Positions 33,187-44,650 of a DNA stretch of 64,000 bases are shown here, one piece after another (position 1 is the first letter of the stretch; each line of letters starts with the position of its first letter). Made by a program: the position numbers and the translations under genes. A model generated the notes under the pieces. The model did no database searches. It worked only from the letters and a program-made list of their open reading frames with translations, and was not told the origin of the DNA. Source of the stretch: Onchidella celtica (Eukaryota > Mollusca > Gastropoda > Systellommatophora > Onchidiidae); the NCBI GenBank assembly GCA_963931925.1, contig OZ007569.1, positions 24,469,162 through 24,533,161 on the forward strand. Reading direction: 5' to 3'.

Positions 33187-33245
33187 TATTAGCACAGTGT
33201 GGCTGTTACCATGCCGATGTGCGTTCTCCAAACTCAGATTCAAAC
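33187..33245 (+). repeat. Family B repeat, 3' half
   Basis: TATTAGCACAGTGTGGCTGT, then CCAAACTCAGATTCAAAC. Continues the copy interrupted at 25239. Confidence 0.7.
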
Positions 33246-34020
33246 CTGCATACATGCAAACATATTAGAGGCAAACCGGAAGTTTTCCACCTGAATATGA
33301 ATGTTTCGAGATTCAAGTTGAACTTTTGCACTCACCTTAGTATTTCTCTGTATTGTTACCCCGCACAGCTACACACTTCTGCCTCCGATGGATGACCTTG
33401 AGAATAGAAGACACCCCCCCCCCCCCCGTCAGAAAACCAGTCTTGTACCGCTACTCGCATAGGCACGAAGCGCTTGTAACCTCAGCAAAATTTTATGGCC
33501 GTGTCAACACCCTGTCTCCTCCCTTTGCCCACCCCCTTCCAAACACAAAACAGATTGTTGACACTAAACTCTGTACAACTCTAACCACAGGGACAGTAAG
33601 AGATTAGCCTAGATTTCCAGACCAGTTCAAAACTCAAAATGAGATACCCATATGTGCATAATTATTAAATCATATAATTATATATAAGATTATATTTATC
33701 ATGGATAACTGGTGCAATTTTCTTGTTTCATCGAAAACTAGCACTAAAGAAACAACAACAACAACGACAACAAATAAAAATCGAAAGGAAGGTTTTACCA
33801 ATTGTCTCGCAGCCTCTCCGAGAGATACATTCAGTGACATCGCTTATGTATTCAAAGCGTGTTTGTTCGTTCAATCGAGATATGATTTTCTCAGTCTCAA
33901 GTAAAGTGCTGTTTGAAACTGACTGATAATAATACACTCGTACTTCAGGGCTGGGTCGATACTCTTTTCTTTTTTGTGTCGAATATGCTTAGCCAAAATA
34001 ATTTTGTAAAGACAGAAGCA
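33246..34020. other. Intronic DNA, no gene seen
   Basis: Contains a poly-C tract near 33413-33427 and a CAA-rich patch near 33755-33775. No credible ORF. Confidence 0.4.
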
Positions 34021-34157
34021 GCTCTCAGCGGATGATGGTTGGTGGGCGCTAGTGGTAGTAATATCCTTCCGTCGTATTCTGTCTATCCTCTTGCTTTGCT
34101 AGCACAGTGTGACCATCAGCGTGTCGGCGTGCAGTCACCAAACGCAAACTCAAACTA
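34021..34157 (+). repeat. Family B repeat, uninterrupted copy
   Basis: CGGATGATGGTTGGTGGGCG through TCTTGCTTTGCTAGCACAGT to CAAACGCAAACTCAAACT. It serves as the reference for the copy split by the LTR element. Confidence 0.65.
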
Positions 34158-34650
34158 TCTCTCTGTCCGTCAGTCTGTCTGTCTGCCTCCCTTCTCCCTA
34201 GCCCAGTCTCTCACTCCTCTGCCCCCTCTCTCCCTCTCTCCCTCCCTCTCTCTCTTGTTTTCCTGTGAATACCTACCTAATCTGTATTCCTAGAAAAAAC
34301 ACTGCATTCAAGCACGGCCACACTCCTGATGTTAGGCATGCATAAAGGTCATACCCATTTGATGAACAAGTTACAATGTGGCCTTCAACTGCCCAGGGGG
34401 GCTATCTCGGATCCTACTTGCAGTATACTTTATCCCATAATCAATTCTCACACTAGCCTCTTGCCAAACGGCACAATTCGGTAGAACCTGAAACTGGAAA
34501 TGAGAATCAATTTTTGTCGGTGCGTAGTGCTTTTAGTGCACACATCCCTGTGCCCATGAATAAACGGATGGTGTAACTCCACTTTTGTTGGAAACTGAGA
34601 TAGCCGTGTGAATGCGTACAGGATCTTCCAATTTGTCAGCAGAATAATAA
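34158..34650. other. Intronic DNA, no gene seen
   Basis: A pyrimidine-rich patch (34158-34258) with CTGTCTGTC runs, then unremarkable sequence. Confidence 0.4.
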
Positions 34651-34797
34651 TTATTCATACCCTCTCCTCCTCCCCCTCTCTCTTCTTCTTCTCTCTCCCT
34701 CTCTCATACCCTCATTATTCATACCCTCTCCTCCTCCTCTCTCTTCTTCTTTTCTCTCCCTCTCTCTCTCTCTGTCTCTCTCTCTGGGGGTGGGGGG

Positions 34798-34868
<71 letters not shown>
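34651..34868. repeat. Pyrimidine tandem repeat and (CT)n-(GA)n hairpin
   Basis: A 64-bp pyrimidine-rich unit starting TTATTCATACCCTCTCCTCC occurs at 34651 and 34715. It runs into (CT)n (about 34757-34786), a G-rich turn, and a (GA)n run to 34868, so the last 110 bp can fold back on itself. Confidence 0.85.
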
Positions 34869-34870
<2 letters not shown>

Positions 34871-36249
34871 AACACCACTATAACAGAAAAAAATCAAAGG
34901 TCCTATTGTATTGGCGCATATCTCTTCACTGATGTCACAAATTTCTCGAAATAATTCAAATATTTATAATAGTTAAAGGACATGTTGTGGGGCCAACATT
35001 GGACAGCCAACTGTGATCTGATGTTTTTCCATGGGAGAGATGGCAAGATGGCATCTTTTCGGGTCATTAAAAATATCTCTCTCTGTCATTAAACATACCT
35101 GAAAATTAAAATAGACCCATGGGTGTTGACTTCTGTCCCGCTAATCCAAGCGTTTATTTTCGTACATTACTTTGATCCGATCTCGCAGAATCAGGTGAAC
35201 CATTCCGATTTCCATACAGACCCCACAGGGAATTCAGTGTGGGAAATTTCTGCCGAGCGATGAAGGATCTCATTAAAGTGGTATGAAACAAACATGATCA
35301 GAGGCTCCCTTGTGAAATTATCTGCTTACTGTGAAATAGATCCTTCCCCTGTGGCGATGTTGGGAACCGTATTAACGCTAGTATTATGTTTTAAAAAATA
35401 AAATTTAAAAAAAAAGAAGAAGAATTGGGGGGTGGGGGGGGTTGGGGGGGGGTTTGGGAGTGGGAAACTGGATGGGATATGGATTTGGATTTGCACCCAA
35501 AGTATAATCTTTTAAACCCATGTTTACTAACTGAGATAATCAGTATAATTATTTGTGAAATAATGTTAGGAGAGTGTGTTTTTCGTTGAATCAGTTTGAT
35601 TTGTTTGCAGATGCTATCTACTTATGAAGAGTCCAGCGTTAATTACAAATTGAACGGTTATTTTCATTGGAAACACATACCAGCAGCAGGATTTAAAAGA
35701 TCCCGTAGATAGACAAAGAGTTAACTGAGTATCGCCGTGTAAGTTTGTTTCAGACAATATTTGCCTCACAAAGGATGACTCTTTTGATTGGCCATTAGCC
35801 TATCATGGAAAGGCATAAATGTATTTGCACAGCTGCAGATGACAAAACTGTGGTTTATCTAATTTAGTGCGAATTCCTTCAAGGAATTTTCTTTTCTTTT
35901 TATGAAAACGGAGCAGAATAATTTGAGTGCTTATTTATAGTTAAAAATGTGTGTCAAATAAGGAGTATATTTCTATTTCAACAGCCCTTGTATTCTTCGG
36001 TAAAAGGAGGTCTTTTACATTCCTTGGGTTTCAGGAAAGGGCTGGCGATGTAGTAAATCTGGGATCTAGTAATTTTGGCAGTTCTTGCCCCTGGTGTACC
36101 CGTAACTTCCACCCATAAAAGCATCGAGAGGCCTAGAGTATTGAGTTGGCAACAGGTACAATACTTTCACTATTGCCACTTTGACACAGTCAGCATAGTA
36201 TCTTCGTCAGGTTTCGCTTGCTGCAGAACTCGCACTTGAGTGAACTTGA

Positions 36250-36253
<4 letters not shown>
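34869..36253. other. Intronic DNA, no gene seen
   Basis: Contains a G-rich T/G tract near 35425-35462 of a type that could form G-quadruplexes. No repeat partner or credible ORF. Confidence 0.4.

Positions 36254-36346
<93 letters not shown>
36254..36346. repeat. Pure (CT)n microsatellite, over 85 bp
   Basis: Uninterrupted CT dinucleotides. ORFs across it are artefacts. Confidence 0.95.
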
Positions 36347-36347
<1 letters not shown>

Positions 36348-37266
36348 CATGTTCCGAGTGCTTAATATTACATGATTGTATTTGGACAGCGCTGAACTCT
36401 GACAAGTTATATATTGTATTAAGTTTTCTGGTAAACCTACCGTTTTTGACATGTTTGCAAGCATCAGAATAATAATAATGGCCAGAGTTTCCAGGAACTG
36501 AAGTCTCAAAGGGCATAAAACATCCTAAATTACAAATTCTCCACCAACATGGGCACATATCGTGCAAATCTCTGCTAAAAAAGTCTATTTATTTCATGTC
36601 AAATAATAATTTGGCAGCTTTATTTCGGTCAATAATTTATATCGTTCATATCAGAAATAATGAAACTTGGTAACAATTGATTTTGCTGATCATGATAAAT
36701 GGGTTACTCAGTTCCTTTTCTGTTAATTAAACAATCCGTCTCAAACAATTTTTTGTGTGTGTTTTTACCAAGTTCTCGCGCTCGCATTCTGAAGTGAAGT
36801 GCAAAACAAACATGAGGGTTGATTGTATTTTTTTTTTAGTTTTGCATCATTCATACAATGTTTGTTCAAACAGTTTTCACAAGAATGTTATAGTTCTGGA
36901 TTGCTGCTTTTGGCGAAATATTAATTATGGCCCAGTCCGAATTTTTATTCATTTTTTTTTTTTTTTTGGTCACATCAGAATAATAATATTATAGCGGTCA
37001 TTATGACTTTCCGGGAAAGAGGGGGGGGGGGGGGGGCTTATCGATGCTACTACTCTATTTTTGAAATGATATAACTTACTTTCGAGTCGACGTTAAGGTT
37101 AGCATATTTGACAGAATCTCATCCTTTACAGTTGTTGATGAGTTTAGAAACGTGCGCGGGTGTTTGAATTAATTTTTTTCCGCTACACATTATCTACAAG
37201 TTGCTCAGCTATCGACCATCTTTTTGACTGAAAAAAATAATTATATATAGTGCAAACGATACCGTG
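36347..37266. other. Intronic DNA, no gene seen
   Basis: Includes a T run near 36952-36967 and a poly-G tract near 37021-37036. Confidence 0.4.
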
Positions 37267-37540
37267 AAGCTGGATTTTCATGTCTACTGAGACGGAGAAT
37301 GGCAACGGAAACAAAAAATCCACCAAACAGTAGAAAGAACAAGTATTTTCATGTGTACGGAAAAGGCTTTCCGCACACATGAAAACATTCTTTCAGTTTC
37401 ACTACTTGAAGGGTTTTTAATGTTTCTGTTGCCGTTTCCATTTCCGTACATATGAAAACTCAGCTTTACTCCCAAAAACAGGCTAGAGTCCGCAAATTTG
37501 GCTTTTGCGCCAACTTTTGGTCAATTTTCACGAAAACTTT
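37267..37540 (+). mobile_element. Palindromic MITE, copy 2, with shared flank
   Basis: The palindromic core 37267-37467 starts AAGCTGGATTTTCATGT and its end reads back as TAAAGCTGAGTTTTCATATG. The centre has TCATGTGTACGGAAAAGGCT with its near complement. After the core, AGAGTCCGCAAATTTGGC and GCGCCAACTTTTGG are shared with 39140-39195, so the repeated unit is longer than the palindrome. Confidence 0.75.
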
Positions 37541-38940
37541 CAATTGACCTTTGAACGTGCTTTTACTTTGTCGTGACGTTGTGGGAATTATTTGTTGCTC
37601 GGAGAATATTAAAATGCTGCTTGAGATTTCCTCTTTCCATACCGATCATAGACATCCATTGTTTGTCAACTGCATAGTGAGCATTTCTCCAGGGCTAGCT
37701 GAGGCATCCTGCGTTGCCCGGCATGAACCGTCTTCGCCCCCCCCCCCTTTCCTGTCTGTTGTGTTCTGTTCTGTCTGTCGCTCTCAGATAGATTCTATGA
37801 GGCCAGATCGGCTCTTTTTTTCCTCACATATACTTAGGTGGCTTGATAAAGATTTTACGATTTTGAAAAAGACATAGCCACATTTACCGCTCGAAGAAAA
37901 TTGAACGTGAGTCACATACAATCTCCCATGCATATTAGGGCGCCATGCACAGTGTTTCTGTTAGGGAAAAGTGCACTGAACAGGACGCTCTTAAAAGGCA
38001 GTCAAATAAAAACCTTTTAAGTCTAATAAGGACACCCCGCGAGGGCAAAATGAGTGGACGTTATTGTTGTTAATACACGCCTTGGTATCGTTAATTATCG
38101 ATGGTCACCTTATGATCTGAACATCAGTTGTAACGTGTACCAGTTTTTGAAGCTGATACCGTATGCGGTTAGGTCAGCTGGCGGTGGGGGCAGCGTCGGC
38201 AAGTCTGAAATACAATATAATAGTATTGATGTAAAGTGCAAGACACAAAATCGCATCCCATCTGACGCTGTTTTTCCTTTGTTTTTCTTTTTCCGGATTT
38301 GTCTGTAGATTGGTTCACGGGGCTGCGAAAAGGTAAGGTTTCTCTCATAAAATGTTTGCTTCACTGGTTGATTTACTGAACGTGAATTCCATTTCTCTCA
38401 CAGTTTTCCAAAACGTTTTTGTTTCATTATTCTGCTCCCTCAGTTTGATTTTTAACTTTCGTAAACTAAGGATTTCTTGTTTTTGAAAAGACATTCTGGA
38501 TGACACGATGCAGAACGTCTTTGTCAAAACTGTCCAATTTCTTGCTGTCAGCTTTCTTATTCACAAGCTGTTCATTTCCACCGTTCTATTCAACCATGGT
38601 GAAAAGTATCTTTTCTTGTTATCCCAAGTGCATGCTGAAATCGCTTATCAGGACTTTCAAATTCAGTGATATTGATAAGTCGCCTGCCCCCCCCCCCCCC
38701 CCACCCCGGCCTATCTTCTTGCAGGAATGAACGGCCGTTAAGAGTGTTAAATGTCGGCGGTAAAGCCCTGACGATTGAAAACTTTAAATGTTTTGTGTTT
38801 TGACTGTTTCATATGAGACTGGATATTTTTTATAATCTTACAACCTAATATGCTGAAAAAAAGAATAATCATAATCGAAACCAAGCGTTAAATTTATGAC
38901 CATAACTGAAATGCCTACTTATGTTTCCCAGATAACCCTC
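37541..38940. other. Intronic DNA, no gene seen
   Basis: Poly-C tracts near 37738-37747 and 38686-38701. No credible ORF. Confidence 0.4.
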
Positions 38941-39205
38941 GACCCCGGTTTCACGTGTACTGAGATGGAAAAAGGCAACGGAAACAAAAAATCGACCAAG
39001 TACTAGAAAGGAGTATTTTCATGTGTACGGAAAAGGCTTTCCGTATACATGAAAATATTCTTTCTATTTCACTTCTAGAGGGATTTTTGATGTTTCCATT
39101 TGCCGTTTCCAATTCCGTGCTCACGAAATCCCAGCTTTACTCTCCAAACCACGATAGAGTCCGTATATCTTGCTTTGCGCCAACTTTTGGCCGATTTAGC
39201 CCCCC
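38941..39205 (+). mobile_element. Palindromic MITE, copy 3, with shared flank
   Basis: The core has GGCAACGGAAACAAAAAATC and TCATGTGTACGGAAAAGGCT, then ends CCAGCTTTACTC. The flank AGAGTCCGTATATCTTGC and GCGCCAACTTTTGG follow. Same orientation as copy 2, 1.7 kb away. Confidence 0.75.
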
Positions 39206-40898
39206 TCCCCCCTTTCCCCATGCATGCTGTTCGTAGGCTGGAGGCTACCCCATCCCTTTCTCCGCCTGGGTACTTTACGGCTGACCCATGGTCATATTTC
39301 CAGTGTATTCATTTCACTAAGTACTACGTCATTGTATGATCGAAATGTCCACTGGGAGCAATTTACAACAGGACGCGAGGTGACTTTACAGGCAAAGCCT
39401 TTTCTGTCCTGCTTTACCGTTTGTCTCAAGTGAGATGTAGAGCTTCGTATTCCTCTGTTGACAGCTTTTTGATACACTATTGCCGAGTTCGTATTCCCGG
39501 ATTTACTGTTTTTTAAATACTCCTCGGGTAGAAATTGGCAACACGTTCAGGGCAGTTTGAAACGACTCGCAAATAGCTCATTAAATTCAGGAAATTGCCT
39601 GTGAATTGCAAATAAATGTGTCCGGTATGTCCACACGAAATGAGTACATAAGAAACGGGATAACTTTTAAAATGTCAGTTTCCGCTTTCATGTAGTTTTG
39701 TTTTTAGAACATGTCTGGCGCCTGTTTCGATTTTTACTTGTTTTTCTTATTTGTTTATGGCCTTAAAGGATAACGGAATTTATTGCTCCACCAGCATTAT
39801 ATTACTCGTGTATTATAAGTGCGTTCATGTGTGCTTGTGTGTGTGTGTGTGTGCTTATGTCTGTTTTCTATCTTGTAATCATATTGTAATGGAGCTAGAG
39901 GGTGAACATGATTGTAAGCACTCAAAACTTTGTGACGACGTGACCAAAAATTATAAAATTGAATGCATTGCCTCAGTTTTTGGCGATACATTGCTGGGAC
40001 CATCCAGTTTGGATAAATTTCACCTATTATTATCATTTATTTTCGATTTTTAGCCGCAAAAAAGAGTCGCATTTTCATCTAGTGAAGTCGAAAAATATAA
40101 TCAGAAATTTCGTCCTTAGGCTCACTATGTTCTTCGCCTCTATTTACACATCGCTGGTCGAAAGCCAACATTAAATATCATACAGGTGTATTCACTGAGA
40201 CAACGGGCCAACTGGTAATGTTCATGTGTGCGTTTGTAGTCGTAGAAAAGAGCGATTTTACAATTGTGAAAAGAAGTTGTTAATTGGATTTGTCCCATTC
40301 TATCACTTTAAATAAGATTGATGTGTGAGCAAGCAGTATTATGCAGTTTTCATCTCTGAGAATATCACCATTGGCGTTGCCCGTATCAAAAGTATTGAGT
40401 TGAAACACAGGACATTTGAGATGAACATTGTGTGAAATACCTTTTGTAGACGCTGAAGTAAGTGAAGCTTTTACACGACAGATAACAGGTACTAAAAAAT
40501 GTTTATCTCGCACTGTGCGTTTTGTTGAAGTAATTGAGAATGAAAATCCCAGACTTCAGTGGAAAAGCAGTGTTGACACTGAGGATTCTAATAACTGACA
40601 TATTGTGCAAAGTGTAGCCAAAATGGCGAATCGCTGATCCTACCACAAAACCACACACGTGCAAATGATCTCACTTTACAGGAGAGGGGAAAAGTTTTTT
40701 GTTAAAAATGCGTTCCTTATCTGAAATAGATTTCCAGTTTAAAAGCAACAAAAACCCTGCTCTCCCCCTTATTGTACAAACACACACACACACACATACA
40801 CACAAAAGCATAAAAAATCCTTTCATGAGTCCATGTGATATTTGATAACAAAGAGTTGTCATTCACAGTGTGTCACTGAACTTAAGCGGTTTCATGAT
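39206..40898. other. Intronic DNA, no gene seen
   Basis: Holds short (GT)n near 39836-39852 and (CA)n near 40780-40804. No recognised element or credible ORF. Confidence 0.4.
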
Positions 40899-41451
40899 CA
40901 TCATCATCATCATCATTGCCTTTCTCACCCTGGATCAGGGTATAGGCCACCAACAAACACTTTCCATCCCTCTCTATCATGGGCCAGTCTCTTTACATTA
41001 TTCCAAGTCTTTCCGCTTCGTTGCACATCATTTTCTCTGGCTCTTCTCCACGTTCCGCGCGGCCTTCCTCTTGATCTCTTGCCCTGGGGATTCCAATCCA
41101 ATACCTTCTTCGTGATGCTGTTTCCTGGCCTCCTGAGAGTGTGGCCGATCCATCTCCATCGCCTCCTACCAATTTCCTCTCTGACTGGGCTCTGTCTTGT
41201 TCTTTTCCATACAATTTCATTGCTGACCTTGTCTGTCCATCTGATCTTAAGTAGCTTCCTCAAACATCTGTTGATGAAAACTTGGATTCTCTTTATGCAG
41301 GCCTGGGATGCATTCCAAGTCTCACATCCATACAACAGGACTGACTTCACGTTCGAGTTGAATATCCTCAGCTTTGTTTTTAGAGATATATCCTTGGTTC
41401 TCCAAATCTTGCTTAAGGACGTAAAAGCTGCCTGTGCCTTTCCAATTCGTG
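40899..41451 (-). mobile_element. RTE-like LINE 3' fragment, left half of a head-to-head pair
   Basis: Minus-strand copy of the last 180 or so codons of the LINE (from ARIGKAQAAFTSL to the terminal PDPG), then its (ATG)n tail at the outer left end. Its inner, 5'-truncated end abuts 41452 without shared bases. It is about 99% identical to 41979-42529. Confidence 0.9.
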
Positions 41452-42529
41452 TAGCATCGATAGAGAAACACTGTGGAGAATATTGAGACATTATGGAATC
41501 CCAGAGAAGATGGTGAACCTTATCAAGAGCATGTACGAGGGGACAAGTTGCAGAGTCGTACACGATGGCGAGCTTACTGACAGCTTTGATATCAAGACTG
41601 GTGTTAGGCAGGGTTGTTTGCTGTCCCCATTTCTGTTTGTCCTGGTGATTGATTGGCTTATGAAAGAAACCACCAGTGGAGGAAGAAATGGCATACAATG
41701 GACCCCATGGACACAGCTGGACGATCTAGATTTTGCAGATGACTTGGCACTATTGTCGCACACACACGATCAGATGCAAGCAAAGACTACAGCTCTAAAG
41801 AAAATTTCAGAATCTATTGGATTGAGGATACATCCTGCGAAGTCGAAGGTCCTAAAAATTGTTGCACCCCCAAGCGCACAAGTCAGAGTAGGAGATCAAC
41901 CACTGGAAGAAGTAGAGTCCTTCTGCTATCTTGGTAGTATCATTGACAATAAGGGAGGAACAGAGGCAGAAGTCAAAGCACGAATTGGAAAGGCACAGGC
42001 AGCTTTCACGTCCTTAAGCAAGATTTGGAGAACCAAGGATATATCTCTAAAAACAAAGCTGAGGATATTCAACTCGAACGTGAAGTCAGTCCTGTTGTAT
42101 GGATGTGAGACTTGGAATGCGTCCCAGGCCTGCATAAAGAGAATCCAAGTTTTCATCAACAGATGTTTGAGGAAGCTACTTAAGATCAGATGGACAGACA
42201 AGGTCAGCAATGAAATTGTATGGAAAAGAACAAGACAGAGCCCAGTCAGAGAGGAAATTGGTAGGAGGCGATGGAGATGGATCGGCCACACTCTCAGGAG
42301 GCCAGGAAACAGCATCACGAAGAAGGTATTGGATTGGAATCCCCAGGGCAAGAGATCAAGAGGAAGGCCGCGCGGAACGTGGAGAAGAGCCAGAGAAAAT
42401 GATGAGCAACGAAGCGGAAAGACTTGGAATAATGTAAAGAGGCTGGCCCATGATAGATAGGGATGGAAAGTGTTTGTTGGTGGCCTATACCCTGATCCAG
42501 GGTGAGAAAGGCAATGATGATGATGATGA
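41452..42529 (+). mobile_element. RTE-like LINE 3' fragment, right half of a head-to-head pair
   Basis: Plus-strand copy starting at codons for SIDRETLWR and running through RQGCLLSPFLF, the FADD catalytic box and the basic C-terminus. The tail (ATG)n is at 42514-42529. A TAG replaces a Glu codon just after LAHDR, so the ORF stops at 42460, eighteen or so codons early. The 5' end is truncated inside the RT domain. The pair shares three changes absent from copy 1 (Thr in NSITKK, Tyr in KLYGKEQ at the shifted frame, and Ser in QRSGKTW). Confidence 0.9.
41483..42460 (+). pseudogene. RT fragment ORF of the right-hand LINE copy
   Basis: 325 residues covering RT palm and thumb and part of the C-terminal basic region. 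It has the FADD box but lacks the fingers, endonuclease and true C-terminus. No start of its own is expected. A dead fragment, not a host gene. Confidence 0.85.
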
Positions 42530-42533
42530 AAGT

Positions 42534-42640
42534 GCTGAGTCAGGCGTACTTCAGTCCCGCCATTGCGGGAGGTCCCGTTTAACCGCACAGTTCACATCTC
42601 AGGCTAAAATGAGATAAAATACACTTGACTCAATGGATCA
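42534..42640 (-). repeat. Family C fragment, copy 4
   Basis: Minus strand gives GTTAAACGGGACCTCCCGC, matching the family C 5' part. Next to it TACACTTGACTCAATG resembles the family C 3' end in plus orientation, so the copy is rearranged. Confidence 0.5.
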
Positions 42641-42645
42641 TCAAC

Positions 42646-43022
42646 CTAGGTAGCGTTTATAGAGACGGCGGGTTTCGGGAAATCGCACGCTTGATTCGAC
42701 CCGAGAGAACTCGCGCGAGGAATGTTACTCAATATGTTTTGTAAGTGTACATAGACAACTCGTGTCTCTCGAGGCGGCAATTTTGCCGACCAGCGCGGGA
42801 AATTACCAGTACCAATTGTGTGTTCTTGTTCCGCGTGTGTCGCGCGGGAGTTGTGTTGGCTGTGTACTTTTCTTGGCTTCACGATGAATGTTGACCTCGT
42901 CTTTCCTTTTCCCGCCTTGCTATGAACACCAACCGCGCGAGTGATTAGGCGCGAGTTGTCTTGCGCGAGTAACCATCTCGCGGCAACCCGCCTACCCGCT
43001 TTCTCCATAAACACGGCCTTAG
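42646..43022. mobile_element. CpG-rich MITE with inverted ends
   Basis: Begins CTAGGTAGCGTTTATAGAGA and its end reads back as CTAAGGCCGTGTTTATGGAG. Inner parts continue as an imperfect palindrome (GCGGGTTTC; GAACTCGCGCGAGG against CTTGCGCGAGTAACC). It is strikingly rich in CGCG compared with its AT-rich surroundings. No ORF of note; superfamily not assigned. Confidence 0.65.
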
Positions 43023-44516
43023 TTTGGCAAAACTAAGTCCGCTAACTAGGTAAATCGTCAACTAGGCTATCTGAATAAATTCGTCTCAGATCTACAGCAA
43101 GTTTCAAGGCTGTTAATAAGAGAGAATACTTTTGCTGGGTTTTTACAGTAAATTATACGGTTGTAGAGAACAAAATGTCATATTAAATGTCAAGGCATTT
43201 CCTGGCATTCCAAGTGTTCGAGTGATCGGGTCGACTGAATAGCAAATCACTGTGCTGTTTTGATGCAATATACGTGGCTGACATTAATTTTACCAAAAAG
43301 ACTTAATAATATATTTTTAAAAATAACAGAAAAAAAAGGTACCTCTACAAAAGATACAGTGACATCAATGTTCAAACATTGACGCCAAGCATTCTCTCTC
43401 ATCTTCCTCACTGCTTAAGAACATCCAACATCTGCACCGCCGTCATCACCATCATCATCATGATCAAAATTCATTGCAGCCATTTCACGTCCCCCACGAT
43501 TTGTCAGGGCAATTCTCATTACTGCAGAGCAATTCCCATTACTTCAATTAATGTGATTAATTTTGCAATAAAGTTGACATGTTTCTTTCGCCCGTTAGAA
43601 CCCCCCACGCAGATTTTGGTACCCCGTACACAGCCATTACGCCCACTACTGCCACAACTGGGGCGATAATCCTACTACTATTTCTATGAATATATAATAA
43701 CACCAGCTGACAGCTTTAACAAGCTGGAAAGACGCTAATGGCATTTTCGTGTCACGGTTCATTCTACTTCCTGCACTAGGGGGCTTTATATTTCCTTAGT
43801 GATCCTCGTGCACTACTGCCCAGTTACCCTCTAGAAAAATATTTAGGTCATAATGATATAAGCCCAAAGCATTCTAGATCTGTGTTGGAATAAAATATGT
43901 ATTTCACTTGTGTCCCACAAAGTATCGCAATTTCATTTCAAAACTTTATAAAGTAGGTCTTAATGCTCCCACTGCCAACCATGCTTTTTCTAGACAGCCA
44001 TACCATAAGTAATTCCCTTTACTGTAATTATTGTCCACGAGCGTGATTCGTCAATAATAATCATGGCTATAATTCAAATATTCAACTTTTGACATAGTAT
44101 TTAAAACTTCAACAACAAAAGTAACAAAAAAAAAACGGTATAGTAGTTTTAAAAAAAAAAAAGGCACTTTTGTCTTCGTTGCATTAGATGATGCAATTTT
44201 CAGAAAAAGAAAAGAATTGGAACTGGCCAGCGGTGCATGAGACAATACACAGTACAGAAAGAGTTCACAGCTCTCATTATAACAGTAATGTATCGATGAC
44301 TAAAGATTGCCAACAGAAGGTCAAAAGTTCTTCCCATGTTTTCAAGAGATCGTGATTTCGCTGGTCCTATCATGAAACCGTCAAAATTGTTTAAGTCGGC
44401 TGGTGAAAAGAGAGACCACATTTTTAGAATTTTACCAATGTGTTAAAATTATAAGAATATATTTAAGTCTATGTTAAACTTGACAAATCCGAATACGAAA
44501 TATAAATAAAGAAAGT
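43023..44516. other. Intronic DNA, no gene seen
   Basis: AT-rich, with A runs near 44128-44162. No credible ORF. Confidence 0.4.
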
Positions 44517-44650
44517 GTACCCAAAATAGACCGTGCAAGGTGTAGAGTGGCCGTTGTCATGCCGACACGCCGTAAAACCCAAACTCAAACTCAAACTCGC
44601 CCTCTGAGTCAAAACAGCTGCAAAAAGGTGATCTAGTGTTCTACCAGTCT
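44517..44650 (+). repeat. Family B2 repeat joined to a family C tail
   Basis: GTGGCCGTTGTCATGCCGAC, then CCCAAACTCAAACTCAAACT, followed directly by CTCTGAGTCAAAACAGCTGC, which resembles the last third of family C. The two families may therefore be parts of one longer element. Confidence 0.55.

Noticed and set aside
40925..41698. 257-residue minus-strand ORF across the LINE junction
   Set aside because: Only its C-terminal part is LINE protein in the correct sense; the N-terminal part reads the right-hand copy antisense. It is a product of the head-to-head join, not a fusion gene.
41926..42588. 220-residue minus-strand ORF beginning in family C
   Set aside because: Antisense to the LINE reverse transcriptase. 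The same antisense reading appears opposite copy 1 (6323-6748), so it reflects codon structure, not a gene.
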